A stretch of 64,000 bases of DNA, from positions 55,942 to 119,941 of the forward strand of contig JADLFG010000072.1 of assembly GCA_020845695.1 (NCBI GenBank), written 5' to 3'. The translations under genes and the position numbers were made by a program. Positions 8,855-16,616 of this stretch are shown here, in pieces. The notes under the pieces are model-generated. The model made no database searches. It saw only the letters and a list, made by a program, of their open reading frames with translations, and was not told where the DNA came from. Within the stretch, counting starts at the first letter, position 1; the number at the start of each line of letters is the position of its first letter. The stretch is from Thermoleophilia bacterium. Lineage in GTDB: Bacteria > Actinomycetota > Thermoleophilia > Gaiellales > Gaiellaceae.

Positions 8855-10069
8855 TCAGCGGGCGGCGTCGGGGTCGACGGGGCGCTCGCCGAGCACGAGC
8901 GGCACGATGACACGCTCACCACCGCGCAGGACGACCAGCTCCGCGGTCTCGCCCGGAACCAGCGCGCCTGCGACGATCCGGATCAAATCCTCGGTTGTCG
9001 CCACGGCCGAGCCGTCGATGGCGAGGATCACGTCCCCGCCGGCCCGGAACGTGACGCCCTCGACGAGCACGGTCTCCCGCCCGGCTCGCAGCCCCGCCCG
9101 CTCGGCGGGACTCCGCGGCACGACCTCCTGGATCGCGGCGCCCGCGTCCTCGCGGTAGCCGAGCTCGGCGGCGATCGACGGCGTCAGGGTCTGGGTCGTG
9201 ACGCCCAGCCACGCGTACTCGACGCTGCCGTGCTCGAGCAGCTGCTCCATCGAGCGGCGGGCCGCGTTGATCGGGATCGCGAAGCCGACGCCCTCCGCGT
9301 TGCCGGACTCGCTGCGGATCTGCGCGTTGATGCCGATCACCTCGCCGCGGGCGTTGAACAGGGGCCCACCGGAGTTACCGCGGTTGATCGGCGCGTCGGT
9401 CTGGATCGCCCCGACGACGCTGTAGACGCTCGTCAGCGAGCTCACCGCCCGCTCGGTGGCCGACACGACGCCGACGGCGAGCGAGCCGGCCTGGCCGAAC
9501 GGGCTGCCAATCGCGGCCACGGGCTCGCCGACCGCGACCGAGCTCGAGTCACCGAGCGGGACCGGCTCCACGAGATGGTCGGCCGGATCGACCCGCAGCA
9601 CGCCGACGTCGTCGAAGACGTCCCAGCCGACGATCTCCGCGCTCACGCGATCGCCGTCCTTGAACTCGACGTAGACCTCGCTCGCGCCCGTCACCTCGCC
9701 CGTCCCCGCGGCGCTCTCCCCGGCGTTCGTGATCACGTGCGAGCTCGTCAGGATCACGCCCTCCCTGGAGACCACGAACCCCGATCCCTGCACCTGGGCC
9801 CCGCCTTCGTCATCGCCAGCCGGCACGAGCGCGTAGATGGTGACGACGCCGGCCGACCGCTCGCGGTAGATCGCGGCCGGGTCGAAGAGGCCGGCCGCAG
9901 CCGGGGCGGCGGAGCTCTCGACGGAAGCGGCGACCGTCGCCGTCCGCAGCACCGTCGTCTCCCCGTCGAGCCAGCCGGCGGCCTTGCCGACGGCGATCGC
10001 GGTCGCGCCGCCGGCCCCGGCAAGCGCGAGCGCCAGCGCGAGCAGACCGTGGCGGCGGAACCCCGTCAC
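8855..10069 (-). CDS. HtrA/DegP-type serine protease with PDZ domain
   Basis: A 404-residue secreted or membrane-anchored trypsin-like protease. A hydrophobic N-terminal segment (about 8-30) serves as signal or anchor. The triad is H111 (TSSHVIT), D154 (FDDVGVL) and S233 (NRGNSGGPL). A PDZ domain follows (about 295-395, with AGLRAGRE). Such proteases degrade misfolded envelope proteins. A histidine kinase/response regulator pair lies directly upstream on the same strand, three bases away, suggesting an envelope-stress unit (inference). Confidence 0.93.
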   Translation of the reverse strand: MTGFRRHGLLALALALAGAGGATAIAVGKAAGWLDGETTVLRTATVAASVESSAAPAAAGLFDPAAIYRERSAGVVTIYALVPAGDDEGGAQVQGSGFVVSREGVILTSSHVITNAGESAAGTGEVTGASEVYVEFKDGDRVSAEIVGWDVFDDVGVLRVDPADHLVEPVPLGDSSSVAVGEPVAAIGSPFGQAGSLAVGVVSATERAVSSLTSVYSVVGAIQTDAPINRGNSGGPLFNARGEVIGINAQIRSESGNAEGVGFAIPINAARRSMEQLLEHGSVEYAWLGVTTQTLTPSIAAELGYREDAGAAIQEVVPRSPAERAGLRAGRETVLVEGVTFRAGGDVILAIDGSAVATTEDLIRIVAGALVPGETAELVVLRGGERVIVPLVLGERPVDPDAAR

Positions 10070-10072
10070 GGG

Positions 10073-11497
10073 CTAGACCCTCGCGTTTTCACGTGGAAAC
10101 GGCGCCGGGCTGGCGGTTCCGGGCAGGCTGAGCGTGAACGTCGTCTCGCCCGGGCGGGAGCGCAGCTCGATCGTGCCACCCATCCGCTTCGCGAGCTCGC
10201 GGGCAATCGAGAGCCCGATGCCGCTCCCGGAGGCGGCGCCACCCGCGCCGCGGAAGAACCGCTCGAACACATGCTCCTGATCCTCCGGCCGGATGCCGGG
10301 CCCGTCGTCGAGCACGGACAGCTCGCCCCGATCGACCCAGACGGTCGTGTGAATCTCGACCGACGTTCCGGCGGGAGTGTGGCGGAGCGCGTTCTCGACC
10401 AGCGAGCGGCCGATCTGCAGCACCCGCTCCTCGTCGGCGAGCACCGACGCCCGGCCGCTCGAGGTGACGGCGAGACGGTGGCCGGTCGACTCGGCGAGCG
10501 GGCCGAGCTCGGCGGCGAGCGACTCCGCGGCGCCGCAGAGGTCAACTGGCTCGAGCTCGAAGCCGACCTGCCCGGCGTCGAGGCGCGAGAGGTCGAGCAG
10601 GTCGGTCGCGAGCCCGGTCAGGCGCTCGACCTGGCCGCGGGCGGTGTCGAGGAAGTCGCCGCGGTCGCGCTCGTCCACGTCGCCGTCGGCGAGCAGCTCC
10701 AGGAAGCCGCCGAGGGCAAACAGCGGCGTGCGGAGCTCGTGGGAGGCGTTCGCGATGAACTCCCGGCGGGCCCGGTCGACCTGCGAGAGCCGGTCGCGCA
10801 TCCGGTCGAACGCGCGCGCGAGCTCCCCGAGCTCGTCCCGGCTGTCGTCGCGCACGACCGCGCCGAAGTCACCGGCCGCGATCCGCACCGCTCCCTCCTC
10901 GAGCCGCTGAATCCGCCGCGTCAGCCTCAGCGCGGCCATCGTGCCCGCCAGCCCCGAGACGGCGAAGGCGATCACGCCGGCGACGAGGAAGCTCCGCCGG
11001 AGCAGGTCGACGCTCGCCAGGGTGTCGCCGAGACGGGCCGAGAGCAGGAGCACGTAGTCCTCGTTGACGGGGAACTGCACGGCCGCCTCGGCCAAATCCC
11101 GGCCCTCGCGCTCGACCCGCCCCGTGGCGACCCGGCCGCCCTCGGCCGCGGCGCGGACGACCGGATCGCGCACGATCTCCTCCGTCACAACCGGGCTCGA
11201 GTCGGCGAAGATCGTGAACGCGCCGGAGCCGAGCCGGCTCAGGATCACGACCCGCGCGTTCGCCTGGGCCGCGGCCAGGTCGAGCTGCTCGGAGAGTCGC
11301 AGGGTGCTCCCGAGCTCGAGCTGGATCGCGAGCGCCTGGGCGGCCGACCGCAGCTCTGCCTGCTTGTCCTCGACCAGCTGCGATTCGAGCCGCGGCACGA
11401 CCGCGAAGTAGAGGACCCCGAGCGCGACGGTGACGACGGCGAGCAGGATCGCCACCAGCTTGACGCTCAAGCCCCGGAGGCGCGATACCCGTCTCAA
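10073..11497 (-). CDS. Sensor histidine kinase
   Basis: A 474-residue membrane kinase: N-terminal helix (12-34), extracytoplasmic sensor region (about 35-165), second helix (168-192), HAMP linker, and a HisKA domain with phospho-acceptor H253 in FIANASHELRTP. The HATPase domain has an N-box (LVENALRHTP), G1 (LDDGPGI) and G2 (GSGIGLSIARELAK). The start is TTG 11497, three bases after the response regulator stop. It partners that regulator. The sensed signal is unknown. Confidence 0.9.
   Translation of the reverse strand: MRRVSRLRGLSVKLVAILLAVVTVALGVLYFAVVPRLESQLVEDKQAELRSAAQALAIQLELGSTLRLSEQLDLAAAQANARVVILSRLGSGAFTIFADSSPVVTEEIVRDPVVRAAAEGGRVATGRVEREGRDLAEAAVQFPVNEDYVLLLSARLGDTLASVDLLRRSFLVAGVIAFAVSGLAGTMAALRLTRRIQRLEEGAVRIAAGDFGAVVRDDSRDELGELARAFDRMRDRLSQVDRARREFIANASHELRTPLFALGGFLELLADGDVDERDRGDFLDTARGQVERLTGLATDLLDLSRLDAGQVGFELEPVDLCGAAESLAAELGPLAESTGHRLAVTSSGRASVLADEERVLQIGRSLVENALRHTPAGTSVEIHTTVWVDRGELSVLDDGPGIRPEDQEHVFERFFRGAGGAASGSGIGLSIARELAKRMGGTIELRSRPGETTFTLSLPGTASPAPFPRENARV
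10085..10100. other. Candidate parS-like centromere site
   Basis: A near-palindrome GTTTT-CACGTG-GAAAC lies at the 3' end of the histidine kinase gene. The core TTT-CACGTG-GAA resembles the ParB site consensus TGTTNCACGTGAAACA, but the outer two bases of each half are shifted. It lies about 14 kb from parAB and 20 kb from the origin, a plausible place for parS. A chance match is possible. Confidence 0.3.
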
Positions 11498-11499
11498 CG

Positions 11500-12195
11500 C
11501 TAGCGGTCGCGGAAGCGGTATCCCACCCCGCGGATCGTGAACACGTACTCGGGCTCCCGCGGGTCACGCTCGATCTTCTCGCGCAGGTGGCGGATGTGGA
11601 CGTCGATCGTCCGGGGATCGCGGAAGTCCGAGCTGCCCCAGAGCGCCTCGAGCAGCGCCGCGCGCGAGTAGACGTGCCCCGGGTGGCGGGCGAGCGTGCG
11701 CAGCAGCTCGAACTCGGCGTACGTGAGGGTGGCCGGCTCGCCGCGCACGTCGACCGCGCGCCGGGCCAGGTCGATCCGCAGACCGTCGTACTCGATCGCC
11801 TCGCCGCGCGGCTCGGAGGCCGAGAGCTGCGCCCGGCGCAGGAGCGCCCGCACCCGGCTTCTGAACTCCCTGATCGAAAAGGGCTTCGTGATGTAGTCGT
11901 CGGCGCCGATCTCGAGCCCGAGCACCTTGTCGACCTCGTCGTCGCGCGCGGTCAGCATGATGATCGGGACCGGGCTGGCGGCTCGGACGCGCTTGCAGAC
12001 CTCCAAGCCGTCGAGGTGGGGCAGCATCAGGTCGAGGACGATCAGGTCGACGGCCTCGCTCGCGAACCGTTCGAGCGCCTCCTCGCCGTTCCGTGCCTGC
12101 ACGACCCGGAAGCCCTCCCGCTCGAGCGGGTACGTGAGCAGCTTCTGGACCGATTCCTCGTCGTCGACGAGCAGGATCGTGGCACCGCCCGGCAT
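11500..12195 (-). CDS. OmpR/PhoB-type response regulator
   Basis: A 231-residue regulator. The receiver domain (1-120) has acidic pocket D11/D12, phospho-acceptor D55 (LIVLDLMLPHLDG), the Thr in MLTARDDE and the Lys in YITKPFS. The C-terminal winged helix (about 135-230) has the typical TYAEFELLRTLARHPG and RTIDVHIRHLREKIE blocks. The start is set at ATG 12195, whose product begins MPGGATILLVDDE; an upstream in-frame codon would add 15 unconserved residues. Paired with the kinase downstream. Confidence 0.94.
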   Translation of the reverse strand: MPGGATILLVDDEESVQKLLTYPLEREGFRVVQARNGEEALERFASEAVDLIVLDLMLPHLDGLEVCKRVRAASPVPIIMLTARDDEVDKVLGLEIGADDYITKPFSIREFRSRVRALLRRAQLSASEPRGEAIEYDGLRIDLARRAVDVRGEPATLTYAEFELLRTLARHPGHVYSRAALLEALWGSSDFRDPRTIDVHIRHLREKIERDPREPEYVFTIRGVGYRFRDR

Positions 12196-12260
12196 GGCGC
12201 TACGGGCGCCCGGAGCTGCGCAGCCGCGGAACCATCGCAACTACTATAGCCCCCGCCCGA

Positions 12261-14117
12261 ATGGTCGCCTCTCCGCCACGCCCGGCTGCCAACCGGCGGC
12301 GCAGGCCCCGTCGCGGCTCCGTCGAGCGGCCGGTGAGCGGCCGGATCTACCGCGCCGCCTGGGCCCTCGTCGCCATCCCGCTCGCGGTCGCTGCGTTCAC
12401 GGTCGGGCGCCCCGCTCCACTCCCGCGTCCCGCGCTCCCGCCCTCGTTCGATGAGACGGTCGCCGAGCAACTCGCCCGCTCGTTCGCGGAGATGTATCCC
12501 GACCGGACCCCTGGCAGCGAGAGCTCCCGCGAGGCCGCCGCGTGGGTCGAGGAGCAACTCGCCGCCTACAACCTCCGCGTCGAGCGCCAGACCTTCACCG
12601 AGACGATCCCCGGCCTGGGCAGGGTCGCGCTCACGAACCTGATTGCCCGGCCCTTGCGGGTCGGGCCGCAGCGCTCGCCGGAGACGATCCTCGTGCTCGC
12701 CCACCGCGACAACCTCGGCCTCTCACAGGGCCTCGACGACAACGCCTCCGGCACGGCCGCGCTGATCGAGCTGGCCCGAAACCTCTCGACGCTGACCGTC
12801 TCCCACACGATCGTGTTCGCCTCCACCGACGGCGGCGCCTGGGGAAATCTCGGCGCCGCGGCACTGACCCGGCGGGGCGACCTGCGCGGCCGGACGCTCG
12901 CGGTCGTCAACCTCGACGCGCTCGGGGGGCCGGGGCCGCCCCGCCTCGAGCTCGCCGGCGACCGGCCCCGCTCCCCGACCGGAGTGCTGCTCGCGACCGC
13001 GGAGGCGAGCGTGGTCGACGAGACGGGCGACGCGCCCGCACACCCGGGTGCGGTCGAGCAGCTGCTCGACCTCGCGTTCCCGTTCAGCCTCCACGATCAC
13101 GCTCCGTTTCTCGCTGCCGGCGTGTCAGCGGTCACGCTCACCTCGGCGCCGGGCCGGCCGCCGCCGCCACGCGGCGACACGACTCTCCGGGCCGAGAAGC
13201 TCGGCGTGCTCGGCCGCGCCGCCCAGTCGCTCGTGGTCTCCCTCGACGCCGCCGCGGAGACGACGCGGGGAACGAGCTCGTTCGTCTACCTCGGCGGGCG
13301 CTTCATCCGCGGCGCGGGGATCCAGTTCGTGCTCGTGGTCGCGCTCGTTCCGGCTCTGCTCGCCACGCTCGACCTGTTCGCGCGGCTGCGCCGGCGCGGA
13401 GTCGTCCTCGGCGGCGCCCTGCGAGGGTTTCGCAGCCGCCTGCTCGCCTGGCTCTGGCTCGGCGTGCTCGGGGTTCTGTTCACGGCCACCGGTGCGTTCC
13501 CGGGCGGCACGCCGCGGCCGCTCGCCACCGCCACCCCCGCGGCGAGCGACTGGCCGCTCGAGGCGCTGCTCGGCTTCGGCGCGCTCGCCCTCGCCGGCTG
13601 GCTCGCCGCGCGCTCCCGCCTCGTCCCGCGCGTCCCGGTCGAGCGCGCCGACGAGCTCGGTGGGCACCTGGTCGCCATGCTCGCCCTCTGCGGCGTCTCG
13701 CTCGCCGTCGCCGTCACGAACGCCTTCACGCTCGTCCTCTTCCTGCCGTCGCTGCACGTCTGGCTCTGGGCGCCGCACGTGCGTGACCGCCACGTCATCG
13801 TCCGCGCGCTCCTGCTCGCGCTCGGCTTCGCCGGCCCGGCGGGTCTGGTCGCGTCGTTCGCGACCCGCTACGGGCTCGGCTTCGACGCGCCGTGGTACGT
13901 CGCCACGCTGTTCACGACCGGATACGCGTCCACCGCCCTGCTCGCGTGCCTCCTCGTCTGGGCCGCCGCGGCGGCGCAGGTCGGCGCGATCCTGTTCGGG
14001 CGTTATGCCCCGTATCCCGGGCCCGGCGACCGTCCTCCTCGCGGCCCGGTGCGGGCCGCGATTCGCCGCGGGATACTCGCCGCCCGCCGCCGGCGGTCCT
14101 CGCCCGGCGTCGGCTGA
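12261..14117 (+). CDS. M28-like peptidase domain fused to membrane domain, catalytic Glu not conserved
   Basis: A 618-residue protein: one N-terminal helix (about 32-48), an M28 zinc-aminopeptidase-like domain (about 65-335) and a C-terminal half with about six membrane helices. Most metal ligands of M28 are visible: H148 (LAHRDN), D160 (LDDNASG), D219 (VVNLDALG) and H280 (LHDHAPF). The normal Glu-Glu pair (catalytic base plus zinc ligand) is replaced by T189-D190 in FASTDGGAW. It may therefore be non-proteolytic or use altered chemistry. Divergent from the response regulator gene, 65 bases apart. Confidence 0.75.
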   Translation: MVASPPRPAANRRRRPRRGSVERPVSGRIYRAAWALVAIPLAVAAFTVGRPAPLPRPALPPSFDETVAEQLARSFAEMYPDRTPGSESSREAAAWVEEQLAAYNLRVERQTFTETIPGLGRVALTNLIARPLRVGPQRSPETILVLAHRDNLGLSQGLDDNASGTAALIELARNLSTLTVSHTIVFASTDGGAWGNLGAAALTRRGDLRGRTLAVVNLDALGGPGPPRLELAGDRPRSPTGVLLATAEASVVDETGDAPAHPGAVEQLLDLAFPFSLHDHAPFLAAGVSAVTLTSAPGRPPPPRGDTTLRAEKLGVLGRAAQSLVVSLDAAAETTRGTSSFVYLGGRFIRGAGIQFVLVVALVPALLATLDLFARLRRRGVVLGGALRGFRSRLLAWLWLGVLGVLFTATGAFPGGTPRPLATATPAASDWPLEALLGFGALALAGWLAARSRLVPRVPVERADELGGHLVAMLALCGVSLAVAVTNAFTLVLFLPSLHVWLWAPHVRDRHVIVRALLLALGFAGPAGLVASFATRYGLGFDAPWYVATLFTTGYASTALLACLLVWAAAAAQVGAILFGRYAPYPGPGDRPPRGPVRAAIRRGILAARRRRSSPGVG

Positions 14118-14135
14118 TCCTTCTGGCTACCAGCG

Positions 14136-15341
14136 TTAGCGGAGCGGCAGGTAGCGCGCGTCGCTTCCGGCGGCCAGCTCCCCCGCCCCTCGGGGAACGT
14201 GCACGAGGGCATCCGCCTGGCCGGCGGCGACGATCATGTGCGACTCCTGACCGCCGCCCCTGACCAGCGTGACCCCGGTCGCTCCACGCTCGATCCGCGC
14301 CCGCAAGAACTCGTCCCGCAGCTCGTTCCTGGTCGCCGGCTCGGCAAGCCGGCCCCAGGCGAACGCCGGTAGCGGCTCGATCGCGCCGAGCAGGGCGTTG
14401 ATTGCCGGTCGCACGAACAGCTCGAAGCCGACGAGCACGGAGACGGGGTTGCCCGGGAGGCTGAAGACGAGATGGTCGCGCCGGACGCCGAATGCGACCG
14501 GCTTGCCCGGCTTGACGGCGACGCCCCAGAACACCTCCGCCACCCCGAGCGCTGCCTGAACGGAGCGCACGAGGTCGTGCGGCCCAACGGACGCGCCCCC
14601 GGAGGTGACGAGCATGTCGAAGCCGAGCAGCGCGCGCTCCATCGCTACGCGGTGCTCGTCGAGGTCATCCGCGACCGTGCCGAGCTGGGCGGGCACCGCA
14701 CCGGCCGACGTGAGCAGGGCGGCCAGCATCAGGCCGTTCGACTCGTGGATCTCGCCGGGCCCGAGCGGCTCGCCGGGCGGCCGCAGCTCGGAGCCGGTGA
14801 CGAGGATCCCGACCCGCGGGCGCCGGGCGCACTGGACCTCGCTCACCCCCGCAGCCGCCAGCGCACCGACCTGCGCGGCGCCCAGCGTCGCGCCCGCTTG
14901 AAGCACGACGCTGCCGGCAGCGGCGTCGCCGGCCCGGGGCCGGACATTCGCGCCCGATGCCACCGCCGCCCCGATCTCGATCCCGGCGTCTGTCTCGGTT
15001 ACGAGCTCGAGCGGCACCACGGCATCGGCGCCCTCGGGCACGACCGCGCCGGTCGCGATTCCGATCGCCTCGCCCGGAGCCAGCGCGCGCGGGGGCGGCG
15101 CGCCCGCCGCCACGCGCTCCCGCACCGGGAGAGTCACGGGCGCCGCGGCCGTGTCGTTCGAGCGCACCGCGAACCCGTCCATCGCGGAGCTGCAGAACGG
15201 CGGCAGGTCGCAGGTGGCAACCGCGGGCTCGGCCAGCACCCGGCCGTACGCCCGCTCGATCGGCACCCGCTCCGCCGTCAGACGCCGGGCGCGCTCGAGC
15301 ACGAGCCGCTGCGCCTCCTCGATCGTGATCAGGTCGGCCAC
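14136..15341 (-). CDS. moeA: Molybdopterin molybdenumtransferase MoeA
   Basis: A 401-residue MoeA. Seen features are FCSSAMDGFAVRS near the N-terminus, the VPEGADAVVPLE block, and the molybdopterin-binding loop LVTSGGASVGPHDLV in domain III, then FSLPGNPVSVLVGFE. It inserts molybdate into adenylylated molybdopterin, the step after Mog. Starts at GTG 15341. Convergent with the M28-like gene; 18 bases separate the stops. Confidence 0.95.
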   Translation of the reverse strand: MADLITIEEAQRLVLERARRLTAERVPIERAYGRVLAEPAVATCDLPPFCSSAMDGFAVRSNDTAAAPVTLPVRERVAAGAPPPRALAPGEAIGIATGAVVPEGADAVVPLELVTETDAGIEIGAAVASGANVRPRAGDAAAGSVVLQAGATLGAAQVGALAAAGVSEVQCARRPRVGILVTGSELRPPGEPLGPGEIHESNGLMLAALLTSAGAVPAQLGTVADDLDEHRVAMERALLGFDMLVTSGGASVGPHDLVRSVQAALGVAEVFWGVAVKPGKPVAFGVRRDHLVFSLPGNPVSVLVGFELFVRPAINALLGAIEPLPAFAWGRLAEPATRNELRDEFLRARIERGATGVTLVRGGGQESHMIVAAGQADALVHVPRGAGELAAGSDARYLPLR

Positions 15342-15355
15342 GGTCGGGAGAGTAC

Positions 15356-16606
15356 CTACAGCGGTACGGCACCGCGCAGGAGGTAGGCCGAGAGCCCCAG
15401 CGCGAGCCAGCGCGCCAGGCGATCCTCCTCGATCGCGGCGAGCGGCACGATCCAGACCGCGTACCAGGGTACGAGCCACGAGGTCGTCAGGAGCAGCGCG
15501 CCGATGCACACGCCCAGCCTGGCCCGCCCCCGCCAGGCCTCACGCAGGAGCCACGCGTACACGGCGGAGAGCAGCGCGCCGAGACCAGCGATCGCCACCG
15601 CCTCCGGCACCCCGGCGGCGGTCAGCCACGACGCGGGGGCGAGCGAGGTCGTCCGGCCGAGCTGATCCGAGAAGCTCGTGAGCGCGTGCAGCCACTCGCC
15701 GCCGTACCGCCACGTGGCGAGGCCCCCGACGGCGAGGGCAACGGCAGCAAAGCCGACCGCGGCGCGTCCGCGGCCGCGTCCGCGGCTCTCGAGCACGACG
15801 AGCGGGAGCAGCGCAGCGGGGAACCACTTCAGCCCGATCGCGCCGGCCCAGGCGGCCCCCGCTGCCCGGGGCCTCCCGCGGGCGGCCAGCGCGACGGCGC
15901 CCAGCACGAGCACCATCACCCAGGCGTCGTTGTGCCCGCCCCCGGCGAACTGCAGGGCGAGCAGGGGGTTCCACCCGACGAACGCGGCCGCGAAGGCGGA
16001 GCGCCCGGCGATCAGCGCGGCGAGCCCGGTCAGCGCGACCAGCGCGACCGCCGCCAGCAGCCGGTAGAGGAACGCCGCGGTTGCGGGCGACTCCCCCGCA
16101 ACCGCCGCGTGCCCCTCCGAGACCAGCGTGAAGGCCGGGCCGTACCCGGTCGGGCGGTCGCGCCAGCTCGCGCCCATCCGCTCGAGCGCGGGATCGCCCG
16201 GGTAGCGGCTCGGCGCGTCCACGTACGGGTTGCCCCCGTGGACGGCGGGGACGCGAGCCCGCGCCCAGTACGTGTACGCGTCGGTCGACAGCAGCACGGG
16301 CCCGGCCAGCGGGATGGCCTGGATCGCGATCGCGACCATGAGCACGTGCCCCAGGCGAGCGGAGACGCGCCCCAGCGCGAGGAGCGCGCCCGCGTAGCAC
16401 GCGAAGGCCGCGGCGGCGAGCCCGAGGTAGAGCCACGAGAGCCAGACAGCGCCGCCCGGGTGATCCGGGGAGACCGCCGAGGACGCGGGGGCCGCCGCTC
16501 CCACCGCGGCCCCGGTCAGCAAGAGCGTGGCCAGCCCCAGCAGGAGGACGAGCCGCGCTGGTCGTCGCTCGGGCCCGCCGCGGACCGCAGCCGGCGCGGC
16601 CGTCAC
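15356..16606 (-). CDS. GT-C mannosyltransferase-like membrane protein (GT87/DUF2029 type)
   Basis: A 416-residue protein with about ten membrane helices. After the second helices, the periplasmic loop STDAYTYWARARV followed by GGNPYVDAPSRYPGDP carries the acidic residue and NPY-type motif seen in polyprenol-phosphate-dependent GT-C enzymes of actinobacteria. It probably adds mannose or a related sugar to an envelope glycolipid (inference). A polyprenol-phosphate mannose synthase that could supply its donor lies at 59.2-60.0 kb. It follows the penicillin-binding protein gene with only ten bases between. Confidence 0.75.
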   Translation of the reverse strand: MTAAPAAVRGGPERRPARLVLLLGLATLLLTGAAVGAAAPASSAVSPDHPGGAVWLSWLYLGLAAAAFACYAGALLALGRVSARLGHVLMVAIAIQAIPLAGPVLLSTDAYTYWARARVPAVHGGNPYVDAPSRYPGDPALERMGASWRDRPTGYGPAFTLVSEGHAAVAGESPATAAFLYRLLAAVALVALTGLAALIAGRSAFAAAFVGWNPLLALQFAGGGHNDAWVMVLVLGAVALAARGRPRAAGAAWAGAIGLKWFPAALLPLVVLESRGRGRGRAAVGFAAVALAVGGLATWRYGGEWLHALTSFSDQLGRTTSLAPASWLTAAGVPEAVAIAGLGALLSAVYAWLLREAWRGRARLGVCIGALLLTTSWLVPWYAVWIVPLAAIEEDRLARWLALGLSAYLLRGAVPL

Positions 16607-16616
16607 GCCGAGCCCC

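Noticed and set aside
8804..11503. Long plus-strand frame opposite htrA and the histidine kinase
   Set aside because: Shadow of clearly recognisable genes on the other strand.
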